A stretch of DNA of 64,000 nucleotides, taken from assembly GCA_900208305.1 (NCBI GenBank), contig OAPG01000001.1:1612001-1676000 (forward strand), written 5' to 3'. The DNA comes from Melanopsichium pennsylvanicum (lineage: Eukaryota; Basidiomycota; Ustilaginomycetes; Ustilaginales). The notes under the pieces are model-generated. The model was given only the letters and a program-made list of their open reading frames with translations, made no database searches and was not told where the DNA came from. Position numbers and translations under genes: made by a program. Shown here piece after piece: positions 29,105 to 39,215 of this stretch. Within the stretch, counting starts at the first letter, position 1; each line of letters starts with the position of its first letter.

Positions 29105-31417
29105 ATGCCACCAAACACCTTCCTCAGCTGGGTCACTAGGCCTCGTATCTACGCATACTCCATCATTTCCACACTAGCGGCCATCTCTACGGTCAGCATA
29201 GCTTTCAGCGAACGATCCAACTTTTATGCCGCCGTCGTATTCCTAGGCCGAAGCAACGGCTGCCTTTTGGTGCTCCTCAACTTCCTCCTAGTCATAGCCT
29301 TAGCTGCGGGTCGAATCTTGCAATTGCTCTACTTTGGTCAATTGCGACGATCCGAAGTGGAATTGGTATGTGAAAGATCTTGGTACAGTCTTGTGGGCAC
29401 ACTATTGGCAGTCAGCATTTTCCGAGATGACTTTAGCGTTAGCTTTGTCATCCTTTTCGGCGTCTTGCTCTTCTTAAAGATCTTTCACTGGCTGAGCGCA
29501 GAGAGGGTAGCGAGCATCATGCAAACCCCTTCGGTACCACGCATTTTCCACGTCAGAATGGTTTCGATCCTTTCCACGCTACTGTTGGCAGATCTGATGC
29601 TAATTGGATTCTCGCTACACATGCTTTTGGTCAAAAAGACAAAGGTGGGAATGATGGTTCTCTTCACCTCGGAATTCATCATCCTTACCGCTTTGCTGCT
29701 CAACACCATCGCACAGTATATTTTGAACTGCGTCGATATGGCCAGAGAGGAACCTTGGGAGGCAAAATCGCTCTATATGCTTTATGTGGATTTGGCACAT
29801 GACGTTGTGAGGTTGTGTACGCACGGATACTTCTTCGTACTGCTCACCAGATTGTACGGTATCCCGCTGTCACTCATCCACGACCTGTACAGCGCAGGTA
29901 GGAGCTGCATGCTCAAGGTCAAAGCGTTGATAAGGTACCGAGCAGCGGTCAAAATGATGGAGACCAAATACCCCAATGCGACGGCTGCCGATTTGATGGC
30001 TACCGATGGTACTTGCATCATTTGCAGAGAGGATATGGTGGCAATGGAAGGTGTAGAAAGTGCAACTACTGGCGCAACAGCAACAGCAACAGCGTCAGCA
30101 ACCACGGCAGCAGCACCAGTGGTCACAAATGTCACGCCAAAAAAGCTCAGCTGTGGTCACATTTTCCACTTCAGATGTCTCAAGTCTTGGCTAGAGAGGC
30201 AACAAAGTTGTCCAACTTGTAGGAGGAGGATTTTGGACGATGAGCCAGAGCCCCCAACGCAAGCCCCATTAGCGCAGCAGCAACAGCAGCAACAGCAGCA
30301 ACAGCAGCAACAGCAGCAACAGCAGCAGGAGCAAGGTCAATCACCAAGTGACACCACCACTGCTAACTCAGCTCTCCATGCACCTGCTGCGTCAACGGCG
30401 GATGGCCCTAGCTCGACCGCGAACACTTCTACACCAGCAGAACAAGCCTACGACAACCGTCTTCAGGCGTTCCTTTCCCGTCTGCAATCAGATCTTCGTA
30501 AAGTTCGGCAAGAAGGCAACCTTTCTGCCCAAAGCGCTTCCACTTCGAGACAGAGAACGAGTCGCAGTGGAAACTCTACGCCTCGGTCCACGGCGGCCAA
30601 TTCGGCAATAGCTAGCGGAGTTCTGCCTAACAGCATATTCTCTGGTGTGGGTAGGCAATCGAGAAGCAGCGAGTACGGTCTCGCTGGGGCCATCTTCCCC
30701 TCGACCACTGGGCACGGTGTTGGTGAAGAGAATGACTTGGGAGGACTGTGGATGCCTCCACCCCCTTCGACCTTGTACTCTGGTGGGATGAGGCCGCAAT
30801 GGCCAAGTAACTCATCTGCACCTATGCCGAAGGCTGTTAGCGAGGAAGAAGTTGAGGGTACAGGTACAGGTAAAGGTAAAGGTAAAGCAGTGGAATCGAC
30901 CTCGGACAACGATGAAGAATCGACTGATCCAATGGATCCGCGAGAAGCTATCCGTCAGGCGACGCTCAAACGTTTCGGTCAACTGAACCCCTCGACCTCC
31001 TCCTACACTACCACTTGCTCCAGCAGCACATCATCTTTGCAACCACAAACACAATCATCGTTATCAATTGGAATGATTCCCTTATTCGATCCAACTCAAA
31101 TCCCTGATTTTGACACTCATCTTGAAAATCTTCCACATCCTTTACTCCCAAATACCTTGGCGCAAACACGTCTCGATCTATGCAGAGAAAATCTGACCGA
31201 CAACGACGACGACGACGATGCGGAGGCAAGATGGGATGCGATCCTCGAGAGCAAAAAGAGCGGTGTGCGAGACCAAATCGTACTGCTAACTCGTATTCAG
31301 TCTCGCATCGATCATGTCATCAAAGATTTATCCACGGTCCTCGATATCGTCGCTTCTTCTTCACACAGTACCAACAACTATGACACCAGTACAGAGCACA
31401 GTTCCAACCAAGCGTAA
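29105..31417 (+). CDS. HRD1: ER-associated degradation E3 ubiquitin ligase Hrd1
   Basis: A 770-residue protein. It starts MPPNTFLSWVTRPRIYAYS, and the first 275 residues hold six to eight hydrophobic helices, the Hrd1 membrane domain that forms the retrotranslocation channel for misfolded ER proteins. A RING-H2 domain follows with ligands C304, C307, C350, H352, H355, C358, C369 and C372. The loop between C307 and C350 is long (42 residues) and filled with an Ala/Thr run. Directly after the RING is an 18-residue polyglutamine tract (391-408). The C-terminal 360 residues are disordered and acidic, with Gly-Lys repeats (TGTGKGKGK). The ATG at 29105 is chosen because the conserved region begins there. 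It works with Hrd3/Sel1 and Cdc48 in other fungi. Confidence 0.93.
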   Translation: MPPNTFLSWVTRPRIYAYSIISTLAAISTVSIAFSERSNFYAAVVFLGRSNGCLLVLLNFLLVIALAAGRILQLLYFGQLRRSEVELVCERSWYSLVGTLLAVSIFRDDFSVSFVILFGVLLFLKIFHWLSAERVASIMQTPSVPRIFHVRMVSILSTLLLADLMLIGFSLHMLLVKKTKVGMMVLFTSEFIILTALLLNTIAQYILNCVDMAREEPWEAKSLYMLYVDLAHDVVRLCTHGYFFVLLTRLYGIPLSLIHDLYSAGRSCMLKVKALIRYRAAVKMMETKYPNATAADLMATDGTCIICREDMVAMEGVESATTGATATATASATTAAAPVVTNVTPKKLSCGHIFHFRCLKSWLERQQSCPTCRRRILDDEPEPPTQAPLAQQQQQQQQQQQQQQQQQQEQGQSPSDTTTANSALHAPAASTADGPSSTANTSTPAEQAYDNRLQAFLSRLQSDLRKVRQEGNLSAQSASTSRQRTSRSGNSTPRSTAANSAIASGVLPNSIFSGVGRQSRSSEYGLAGAIFPSTTGHGVGEENDLGGLWMPPPPSTLYSGGMRPQWPSNSSAPMPKAVSEEEVEGTGTGKGKGKAVESTSDNDEESTDPMDPREAIRQATLKRFGQLNPSTSSYTTTCSSSTSSLQPQTQSSLSIGMIPLFDPTQIPDFDTHLENLPHPLLPNTLAQTRLDLCRENLTDNDDDDDAEARWDAILESKKSGVRDQIVLLTRIQSRIDHVIKDLSTVLDIVASSSHSTNNYDTSTEHSSNQA
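30275..30328 (+). repeat. CAG/CAA trinucleotide repeat coding polyglutamine in HRD1
   Basis: Eighteen Gln codons, CAG mixed with CAA in a CAGCAGCAA pattern. The tract is likely to vary in length between strains. Confidence 0.9.
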
Positions 31418-31718
31418 TGCAAAACCTATCCAATCCATCTCGCCTCAGCCTCCATTCAAGTTAAACTTGATTTTGCATTTCTAGACACTTCATCTTTGCA
31501 CGCAATCCCATCTTACCGAAAACACACGTTCTTGCACAAAAAAAATACGATTCTTGCCATCTTCGTGGGCATAGTTGAGCAATGATGACAAGCATGACAG
31601 TTTATATGACACGGAAGCAATGGCGTCCTTGAGAGTGTAAAAATACAAAAGATACAGTCGGGATTTGCTAGTTTGCCGACTCTGTTGCGATGTGAACAGT
31701 TTTCCAAGATAGTGCTTG
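31418..31718. other. short interval between the convergent 3' ends of HRD1 and SET9
   Basis: 301 bases of 3' untranslated-type sequence with an A-run near 31539. No gene seen. Confidence 0.5.
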
Positions 31719-34700
31719 TTACGAGTCGATGTCCATCGGTGTCGAACGAGTTGCTCCTGTGCTGACTCTGCGAGTCTCGTCATTTATAGCCACATCTACG
31801 GATGTCCCTACATGCACATTGGGAGTCGTGTGATTCTTGCCGTTCGCATCGGCAGATCCGACGAGGTGATGTTCGCAAGAAGGGGCGACTGAGATATCGG
31901 GACTGATCCTGCTGCCTAACACGATGGATTTAGAGCCCTGGTGTCGCGGATCTGGTGAGGCGGTGCCGTTACTTCTAGGAGAGTCATTACCTTTTGCCTC
32001 TTTGGCTCTCTGAGCGGCCAGCTTGACCAAGCTTCCTTTGTAGGAGATCTGGCCGGCTGCCATCTCGGGAGCTCGACGGGCTCGGCCTGAAGTGCGCCTC
32101 TGCAGCGAATCTGACTGATCCTGGGCTACCGCCAATGCTTCATCGACCTTAGTCTCCGCCAGAGTCACGGCTGGCAAGATTCTTGGATCTGCAGCAGGCG
32201 CGGCAATTGAGGCGGCAGAAACGTCCATCGGTACTGCAGTCGGCGGGATATGGACGGGTAATGCTGCTCCGGGAGCTGCTTCCACTTTGAGTTCTTGGAC
32301 TGGCTGGACGGCGACCCTTGCAGCAGGCACTTCCGCTTTGGCCGGCGCTATGTTCACAGCCGATTGAACAAGGCCAGGCTCCGGGGCTGCCACGTCGATC
32401 TGCTCGATCGAACGCTTCAGCACAGTTTGAGGAGGTGCCGCTGCTTGCAGAACGTGTGCTGCTGGGGTCAGAGGGCTTGGCACCTTAAGCTTCACATCTT
32501 CGACCGGCCGCTGCGGTGCAGCATTGACGGGGCTGCCAACGAGACTCGATGGGGGTCGGCCTCGAGGACTGCCATTCGGTCCCAAAGGGCGACTCGTTGA
32601 AGACTTGCCACTTCCCCAGCGAAGATTCTTGCGCATGGGCTGTCCAGGCGCGCCACGTGGAGGTCCAGCGAGAGGAGAATTCGATCGAGCCGCAACAGCT
32701 GCAAGGTCGGGACGAATGAGGCCGGGTTGGCGGAAGAGCGGCGCAGACGGCAGAAGGGGACCCTTTGAGTCGAGAGTAGCATTGACGTCCATGCCTCCAC
32801 TCGACTGCAGCACTTTGCTGATGGCCGAGAACATGTACGGCCTGACTGGTGGATCTCGCTCCTCTCCTCCATCGTCCTCGCCGACGTCGCTGTTCTCCAG
32901 GCTCGTTTCCTTGGAGCCTTCGTCTGAAGCTGCTGCGGAGCGAGACCGTCCGTTTCTCTCCCTACCACTTCCTTCATCCTCACCGTTGCCAAGATTCGAT
33001 CTGGACGGACCGCGCGACTTCTTGACCTCCGGCGTGCGACTGCGGCTCGACTCGGAAGGATTCCTTTGGCGCTTTGAAGGCACGGTTGGGACGAGTACGG
33101 TCTGAGGCTCTCTGTGCGCTTGACGGCGAGTTCTGGCTCCCTCTACACCAGCTGACCAGAAGAGCGCCAAATTGGACTCGGAGGTGCGCTCCACACCTGA
33201 GGTGGCCAGACCGGGCAAGTTGCCTGCTGAGTTCTTATGTGACTGGGTCTGCGCTGGTGCAGGTACGGGTGGTGCGGTCTTGGCCGTGAATGCTGGGGAT
33301 GCTGAACCGAGACTCGTCGACGGCGCCTGTCGATCCGGCGAGGGTTGCACTTCCGACTTGGCTCGAAGATGTGCCAAAGATGCATCGTTCATGCTCGATG
33401 TTTTGCGGTGCTTTGGAGCTGCTGAAGAAATTGGACGTTGAGTCGCTGCTGCAGGATCATTGTCCTCCGCGTCGGAGGCTGATTCTGCGACAAAGCGTCG
33501 CTTTGGCTTTGGTGTGCCATGCTCCTCGGTGCTCGTCTCCCGGAAGCTGGATCGTCGCTCTGAAGGCTTATGGGATACGTCCTGCGATGAGCGTCTAGCG
33601 GCCAGCAGGGTCGGACCAGGGTTGACAGTCGCCTTTCTGCGAGCTCTGCGGTCTCCCTCCACGGCTCCCCAGTATTGAGCTAGCACGTCTGTCTTTGCGT
33701 TCTTGCCAAGCATCTTTGGTCCCGGTGGTCCAGGACTTGAGCTAGCTGACGACCGTTCTGGTCGTCCTGAGTGTGATCGAGCAGCGGCTGATGCTGGTCT
33801 TGGTCCCTTATCCTCGTCCTCCTCTTCCTCCTCGGCCTTGACTGTGTCGCCGTTCTCAGACTCGGGCTCAGGCGTAAGGTCAGAGCCGTCCGAATCCAGA
33901 TCATAGGTGCTTTCCGTTTTCGCACTCAGATTGACGGATGCGGCTGAGCCGATGGCCTTCTTGGCAGCAGGTGCAGAAAGGGAGCGAGCGACGCTGTCCT
34001 CATCTTGCCGTTCTTGCTCGACACTCTTGTCTTGCCCAACTTTCGCTGGTTGGAAGGCCCTCGGCGAGCTGTTGGAAGCCGACGACGAAGCAGCCACAGC
34101 TTTGGCAGCCTTTCTCGGCACAGCGACGGGCACGGCGACGGATGTAGCGGGAGATTTGGTGGGGTCTTTCGCGGTAGCGCTGCTGTTCGGAGCTTTGCTG
34201 GCCTTGGGCTTCTTCTGCGACCTCGGCAAAGCATTCGCTTTGCTATCGATAGCAGTTGGCGTTACAGATCGCTCCTTGCCATTGCGCGACGGCGAGGCAG
34301 CAGTGCGTGCAAGATGGTCCGAAATCATCTCGGAACTCGTTTTGCGATTAACGCCAGCCTTTCTCGCCATAGAGCCCTCTGTAGGCACGCGGCCTGGCCA
34401 ATCTGCCTTGAAGATCTTGTAGTGGCGCTCGCAACGAGGACATTCGTCCGGAGTCCACCATTTTTCTGGCGCCCAAAATGTAGCGCCGCAGGTCAAACAA
34501 CGGCACTTGGGGCCAGCTCCTTCGGCCCATGGATCCGAGCGGTCGTCGGACGGACCATGTTCGGCTAATTTGAGATCTGCGAGGAAGTCACGCTTTGATT
34601 TTTTGTCCTTGGCCGCATCTTCGCCAAGCACTGTTGTTAATGACGGTGTGAGCGATGGAGTCGGTGAAGGCGATGGCAGCGCCGAAGATGCGCCGGCAGG

Positions 34701-35798
34701 TCGACTGGATCGCCGTGACTGACGACGCCCATTTGCTTCACTGGGTGTACAAGATGTTGATACGGAGGCGTCTTCCAGCTTGGCTTCTGTGCCTTCGGCG
34801 CTGTCGTCCTGTGAAGTCGACGGTAGCGCGGATGTGTCTGAAAAGGCCCCTTTGCCTCTGGATTCGCACGTAGCGCACATGCATTCAGAGTTGCCCCATT
34901 CGAAATAGTTCTCGCCGTAGAAGGTGGTGATTTCCTCGTTTCGGTTGATCGGACGAAGCACTTTGAAAACCATAGTAGCGCCCATGCGGTAGAAATCGGT
35001 ATTGGGATTACAGTCGTGGTTGACAAATCTCGCCGGACCCAGCAACAGCTGACTGCACCCTTTTCTGGCTGACCGAATTACCGAAAAATCACGACCGGGG
35101 CCCAGAACGCCTTTATACTCGCTGTCCTTACGTTTCTCGCGCGAGGCACTTGCTTCCTCACGTAGAGCATCATCTTCGCTCTTGGTCAGATCCTTCAGGC
35201 CACCCTTGCAGAAGTTGATCAGCTCGCCTGGTTTGAAGGTGCGCATGGCCAATACGCAGAGGTCGGCTTTTTCCGATGCTGCAGATGCTGCTCCGATACT
35301 GGTTGCTGCGCGATCGAGAGACGATCTTCCCTTGCGAGCTTTGCTCCTTTCATCGGCTGCGTCCTTTCCAGGGGAAGCGAACGTGTCCTCGAGCTTCACG
35401 GCGGACGTTGAAGCTTCGGCATCTGCGCCGTTAGCCCTGCCAGCTTTTTCCATCATGACGCGCTTGTAACGCGTGGTGAGGGCGTATTCGACGCCGCTCT
35501 CTGGCAGGTAGCTTTCGAGGTAGCGTCGTGCGTGAGCCTGAAAGCTGGTCGTCTGGCGTTGTGTCTTGTTCATAAGGTATTTCTGGATGATTCCGAGTTT
35601 GCTTAGATCCTCGATGGCGGCCGAGATATCTTTTTCCACGACCACGCGTTTCCTTACGATCAGACTGACTGCATTTCGGTCGAATCGCTGCCCTCTGTAG
35701 TTTGGATTCATCTTGTGTGTTGAGATGGCGGGCTCGAATTCGAGGTTATCGAGCAGGATATCCGAAAGAATATCATCGTCGGCGGAAAGGTCCTCCAT
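31719..35798 (-). CDS. SET9: Set9/Suv4-20-type histone H4 lysine-20 methyltransferase
   Basis: A 1359-residue protein from the ATG at 35798 (frame open further only to a GTG). Residues 1-120 match the Set9 N-terminal helical region (SKLGIIQKYLMNKTQRQTTS). The SET domain spans about 175-320, with the cofactor and catalytic motifs GPARFVNHDCNPNT (NHDCNPNT at 260-267) and YGENYFEWGN (from 294), and a post-SET Cys cluster CMCATC. A second Cys cluster near 435-470 (CRCLTC then CPRC) looks like a zinc knuckle. The remaining 880 residues are disordered, Ser/Pro/Ala-rich and charged. Set9 methylates H4K20 and supports the DNA-damage checkpoint in fission yeast and heterochromatin in other fungi. The long tail is unusual beside the roughly 450 residues of fission yeast Set9. 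Confidence 0.92.
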   Translation of the reverse strand: MEDLSADDDILSDILLDNLEFEPAISTHKMNPNYRGQRFDRNAVSLIVRKRVVVEKDISAAIEDLSKLGIIQKYLMNKTQRQTTSFQAHARRYLESYLPESGVEYALTTRYKRVMMEKAGRANGADAEASTSAVKLEDTFASPGKDAADERSKARKGRSSLDRAATSIGAASAASEKADLCVLAMRTFKPGELINFCKGGLKDLTKSEDDALREEASASREKRKDSEYKGVLGPGRDFSVIRSARKGCSQLLLGPARFVNHDCNPNTDFYRMGATMVFKVLRPINRNEEITTFYGENYFEWGNSECMCATCESRGKGAFSDTSALPSTSQDDSAEGTEAKLEDASVSTSCTPSEANGRRQSRRSSRPAGASSALPSPSPTPSLTPSLTTVLGEDAAKDKKSKRDFLADLKLAEHGPSDDRSDPWAEGAGPKCRCLTCGATFWAPEKWWTPDECPRCERHYKIFKADWPGRVPTEGSMARKAGVNRKTSSEMISDHLARTAASPSRNGKERSVTPTAIDSKANALPRSQKKPKASKAPNSSATAKDPTKSPATSVAVPVAVPRKAAKAVAASSSASNSSPRAFQPAKVGQDKSVEQERQDEDSVARSLSAPAAKKAIGSAASVNLSAKTESTYDLDSDGSDLTPEPESENGDTVKAEEEEEDEDKGPRPASAAARSHSGRPERSSASSSPGPPGPKMLGKNAKTDVLAQYWGAVEGDRRARRKATVNPGPTLLAARRSSQDVSHKPSERRSSFRETSTEEHGTPKPKRRFVAESASDAEDNDPAAATQRPISSAAPKHRKTSSMNDASLAHLRAKSEVQPSPDRQAPSTSLGSASPAFTAKTAPPVPAPAQTQSHKNSAGNLPGLATSGVERTSESNLALFWSAGVEGARTRRQAHREPQTVLVPTVPSKRQRNPSESSRSRTPEVKKSRGPSRSNLGNGEDEGSGRERNGRSRSAAASDEGSKETSLENSDVGEDDGGEERDPPVRPYMFSAISKVLQSSGGMDVNATLDSKGPLLPSAPLFRQPGLIRPDLAAVAARSNSPLAGPPRGAPGQPMRKNLRWGSGKSSTSRPLGPNGSPRGRPPSSLVGSPVNAAPQRPVEDVKLKVPSPLTPAAHVLQAAAPPQTVLKRSIEQIDVAAPEPGLVQSAVNIAPAKAEVPAARVAVQPVQELKVEAAPGAALPVHIPPTAVPMDVSAASIAAPAADPRILPAVTLAETKVDEALAVAQDQSDSLQRRTSGRARRAPEMAAGQISYKGSLVKLAAQRAKEAKGNDSPRSNGTASPDPRHQGSKSIVLGSRISPDISVAPSCEHHLVGSADANGKNHTTPNVHVGTSVDVAINDETRRVSTGATRSTPMDIDS

Positions 35799-38700
35799 GA
35801 TGGCGTGCACAGCGGCAGCCGAGCCGCGAGGGGCAGTGGCGCGTGCCGAGCTGATGCGGTGGCTGCTCTGCTCTAAGAGAGATAGCCTGGTGAATCGGTA
35901 CGTAAATGGCTAAGGTGGAAGAGAGGAGGTCGAGCGCGCTGATGCGAAAGCATGAAGATCGTGGCAGGGTGAAGTGCGGCGCGCGAGCAGAGAGACTAGT
36001 GGCGGAAGAACGACCAAAGCCGAACCGAGCCGGATGAGAGTGATGCCGAGCTGCTCGAAATGCAACCAAGCGGAAGTCGCTAATGCGCTACCAGATTGGC
36101 AGTGCTATCGCTCGAGCCGATCACGTCTTTACACACGTTCCACCGGCAATCTCCGATCAAAGCAGCGGCTCGGATCTCAGGTTAAAGGTACTTCGAGGTA
36201 CCAAGCCTCAAACGGAGGCAGCGAAGCAGCGAAGTGTGACGTGAGGGGGGGGGGCAGAAGGCGTTCTTAAGGGTTGAAGCCTGTTTCGTCGTTTCCCTGC
36301 GTGACGTGAGCGACCGAAAGTCTGTCTCGAGCGCTATAGAGCGACAATGGGCACACACGAGAAGCGTTTGTGTGGGTGTTAGGAGGGGTGGTAATGTTGA
36401 TGATGGTGATGGTGGTGCCTTGACGCTTAGCGCAACGATGCAAGCGGTCCCCTTGTGTGGATGAGGTCGGGGCAGGCGGATTGATGGGGATCGAGTCGGG
36501 AAGAGGCGAAGGGGGACAGGAAGGGAAATGCTACAGTGGCCGATCGCGTTTAAATGGGGAAGGGGGGAAAGTGGAAGGGGTGCAGCCGGGCGGCAAATCC
36601 TAGATGGACGAATGAGAGAGGAAGTGTAGGAGCAGCCAACTAACACGGAGTGGCTACTGACAGTGTAGTAGCGAGAGTAAGAATCTGGATCTCGGATGCG
36701 CACAAGGAAACTAACCTGAATGTAGGTAGGCGACTCTGAGAGAGAGCTGCATGGCGAAATATGATGATGCTCTGTTACTTGAACTGGCTTCTGCTTCACC
36801 GGTGTCAGTCATTCAGTCGCATGCACGATTGGCAGAGAGCTGAGCGCATGAGTGATTGATTGCTTTCCTCAACTTTGTCGACGATCTGACTGCCAAAAAT
36901 GCGTCTTGAATTTCAGCCAAAAAGTGATTCCGCAATTCAGCCATTTTCCATAATCACCAACAATCAGAGACAGCAGCAGCAGCTACTCGGCCAAAGTAGC
37001 GGCGCATTGCCTCACTAAATCAATATTTAATATTTCGTTGAAAGGGAATTGGCAGAAGCAAGCGGCTTGGCCGATCTGACTTTGACTCGTCCTGATCTCT
37101 TTGCATGGGCCGACGTGACTCTCGCTGCTGCATCTCTTCGCATCTGGCAAGAGTGGTCTCGAAGCAGAGCTGCTTGTCGGCATGTGCGAATTCGAATTTC
37201 CCAAATGTAACATTAAATTTGGGAAAAGAAAGGGAAACTAAGTCAATTTCACTGCTGTCAGAATGCTTCCTTGTGACCGATTTGCTTTGAAAGTTTCGCA
37301 TCAGAGCACGAACACCAACAAACCTAACGGCGAGAGCTTGACGTACGAGTCATCGCAGGATGCCGTTTCCAAGAACGTTATCCTGAAGACAGAAGTCGCA
37401 CAACCCACCAGCTCCGATCCGCAAACCGTTTGCGGACCTAACCCTTCTCGATTCAGACATTTCCAAGTCAAAACCTGTGTATCTTTTCACGCAGTCTAGC
37501 TTGCGGCGACTACCATGGTGCCAAGCCGTCAAGAAGCTCAAGACGAGGGGCAAGGTATTGTTTCCGAGGTAGAGTGCGAAATTGCCGGTGATGTTCTGGT
37601 CAATGAATCCTGCGTTTAACGCCGAGATCGCGGATCGCTACCAACGTAGTGGTCGACCAAGTTGATGGTGCCCTCTCACCGCCTTCCGAGCGGCTCGATG
37701 CTGACCATCACTACCGATGAAATTTGTTGTGCGATGGGAGGCAGCATCACCCTTTTGCGTTAAAGAGCCCGGAGCAAAGCCGGCCACTTGGCTGTGCGAG
37801 ATACATCAACTCACAACATACACATTTTCAGAGGAATGGGCAACCAACTTGGTACGATGCAGGAGATGCAGCAGTGCGTCACGTTTTTTTCATTTTTGGG
37901 CTGTTCCATCAGCTTCGTCATTCAAAGGGTTAGGCGTGAGCAGTGACTCTCCTTACTTCTAGCTCAGACGCTCGAAGCAGGCTTCGCGTATCGATACGCT
38001 CGATGTCAGCTTCCTTGATCACCGCTGTCATGACTCAGTATGCCTAATCTTCTCTACAGAAGAGGAAGAAATGATAATCCCGCACACAAAGGAAGAGGGC
38101 AAGCATTGAAAAAAGAAAGAGGATGCGGTGGGCTCCAATGCCGAGGCTGATCCGTGCTCGGTCACGTTTGACAAGACCCTGAAGAGATCCGACAGTGGGT
38201 GTAATATTTAAAAAATAAAAAATTGGGAGACACAAAATTTGTTGCACCAAAATACAATTAAATTTACTATACTGTAAATTGATATCACTGAAAGCTCATT
38301 TCGCGACTGCGACCAACGAGACCTGCCTGCTGTGCTACCAGGATCTGACAGCTCTTGTACCGACACACTACTGATTGACGAAGTGAAAGATGTGCGTAAG
38401 CGCTCAGATCATAGTGCTCAGATCATAGTGCTCAGATCATTGCGGCTCGTGGCGACCCTGTCGACACTCATTGTCGCAGTCGCTCAGTCGAACACACTGT
38501 AACAGGGTCGTTCATGAGATCAACACGATGGCGACAATCCGTCACGAAGTCCAAGAGGACATATGCGATGTGATTGTTCACCATGCTTAGCTTCATGATC
38601 AGACACGACCGCCGATTTGATTTTTTCGAAGACTGAGCTTGCGCTTCTGTGCGGGAAACGGTCAACATGCGTCGCGTTGCGAAAAGGGAGGAAAAGGGAG

Positions 38701-39215
38701 CCTGCAGCCATGCGTTCTCGATGGCCCCTGTGTATTTACCCTGAGAGTCCAAAACGCCAGGCTCCGCTTTTGCTCCTTTCCACCTTTCCACTCGCACGCA
38801 CCCAAGACCCTGATATTTTTGCTTTTTTACCATTCCGCGCACTACTAACTTTAATCGCAAGTCCCTCTCACAATCGTACAATTCTCCGCATCTCTTCGCC
38901 GCAGCGAATCCATTCCTGGCCCTCCTGCGACATCGCTATTTATTTGTCTATTCAACTCGCAATTCACCCATCGTCAGCTTGCCTGCACCACCGCCGTCCA
39001 AAGGTTCAACGACATTCGCAAGACGTTCTCTCTTTCTTCCCACACTTTTTGAGCATTTGCCAAGGTACGAGCCAGCAGCTCTCTCGTGGAGGTAATCTCT
39101 CAAATTTGATTGATCGGCTCTCGGAACATGCCGCTAAGCAGAAGTTTGATCGACACCTCCCCTCCCACCTATATGATCGGTCCTTAGCTAGCACTCCTTC
39201 AAACATTGTCACTGC
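35799..39215. other. 3.4 kb divergent intergenic region
   Basis: Lies between SET9 (minus) and the gene at 39216 (plus). A frame of 205 codons at 36182-36799 on the minus strand is the purine/pyrimidine-skewed leader of SET9, and a 200-codon plus frame at 38617-39219 is the leader of the next gene. Features seen are a G-run near 36246-36255, a tandem 14-base repeat at 38403-38440 and a TACTGTA word at 38270-38276 in AT-rich sequence. No RNA gene recognised. Confidence 0.5.
38403..38440. repeat. 14-base tandem repeat, 2.7 copies
   Basis: CTCAGATCATAGTG occurs twice in full at 38403-38416 and 38417-38430, then CTCAGATCAT and a diverged end. It lies about 0.8 kb before the next gene. It may be a minisatellite or repeated factor site. 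Confidence 0.85.

Noticed and set aside
33907..34422. 171-codon frame opposite SET9
   Set aside because: Antisense shadow of the Ala/Ser-rich SET9 tail; no independent domain.
36182..36799. 205-codon minus-strand frame upstream of SET9
   Set aside because: C/T-rich leader composition on the sense strand of SET9, no domain; treated as promoter and leader.
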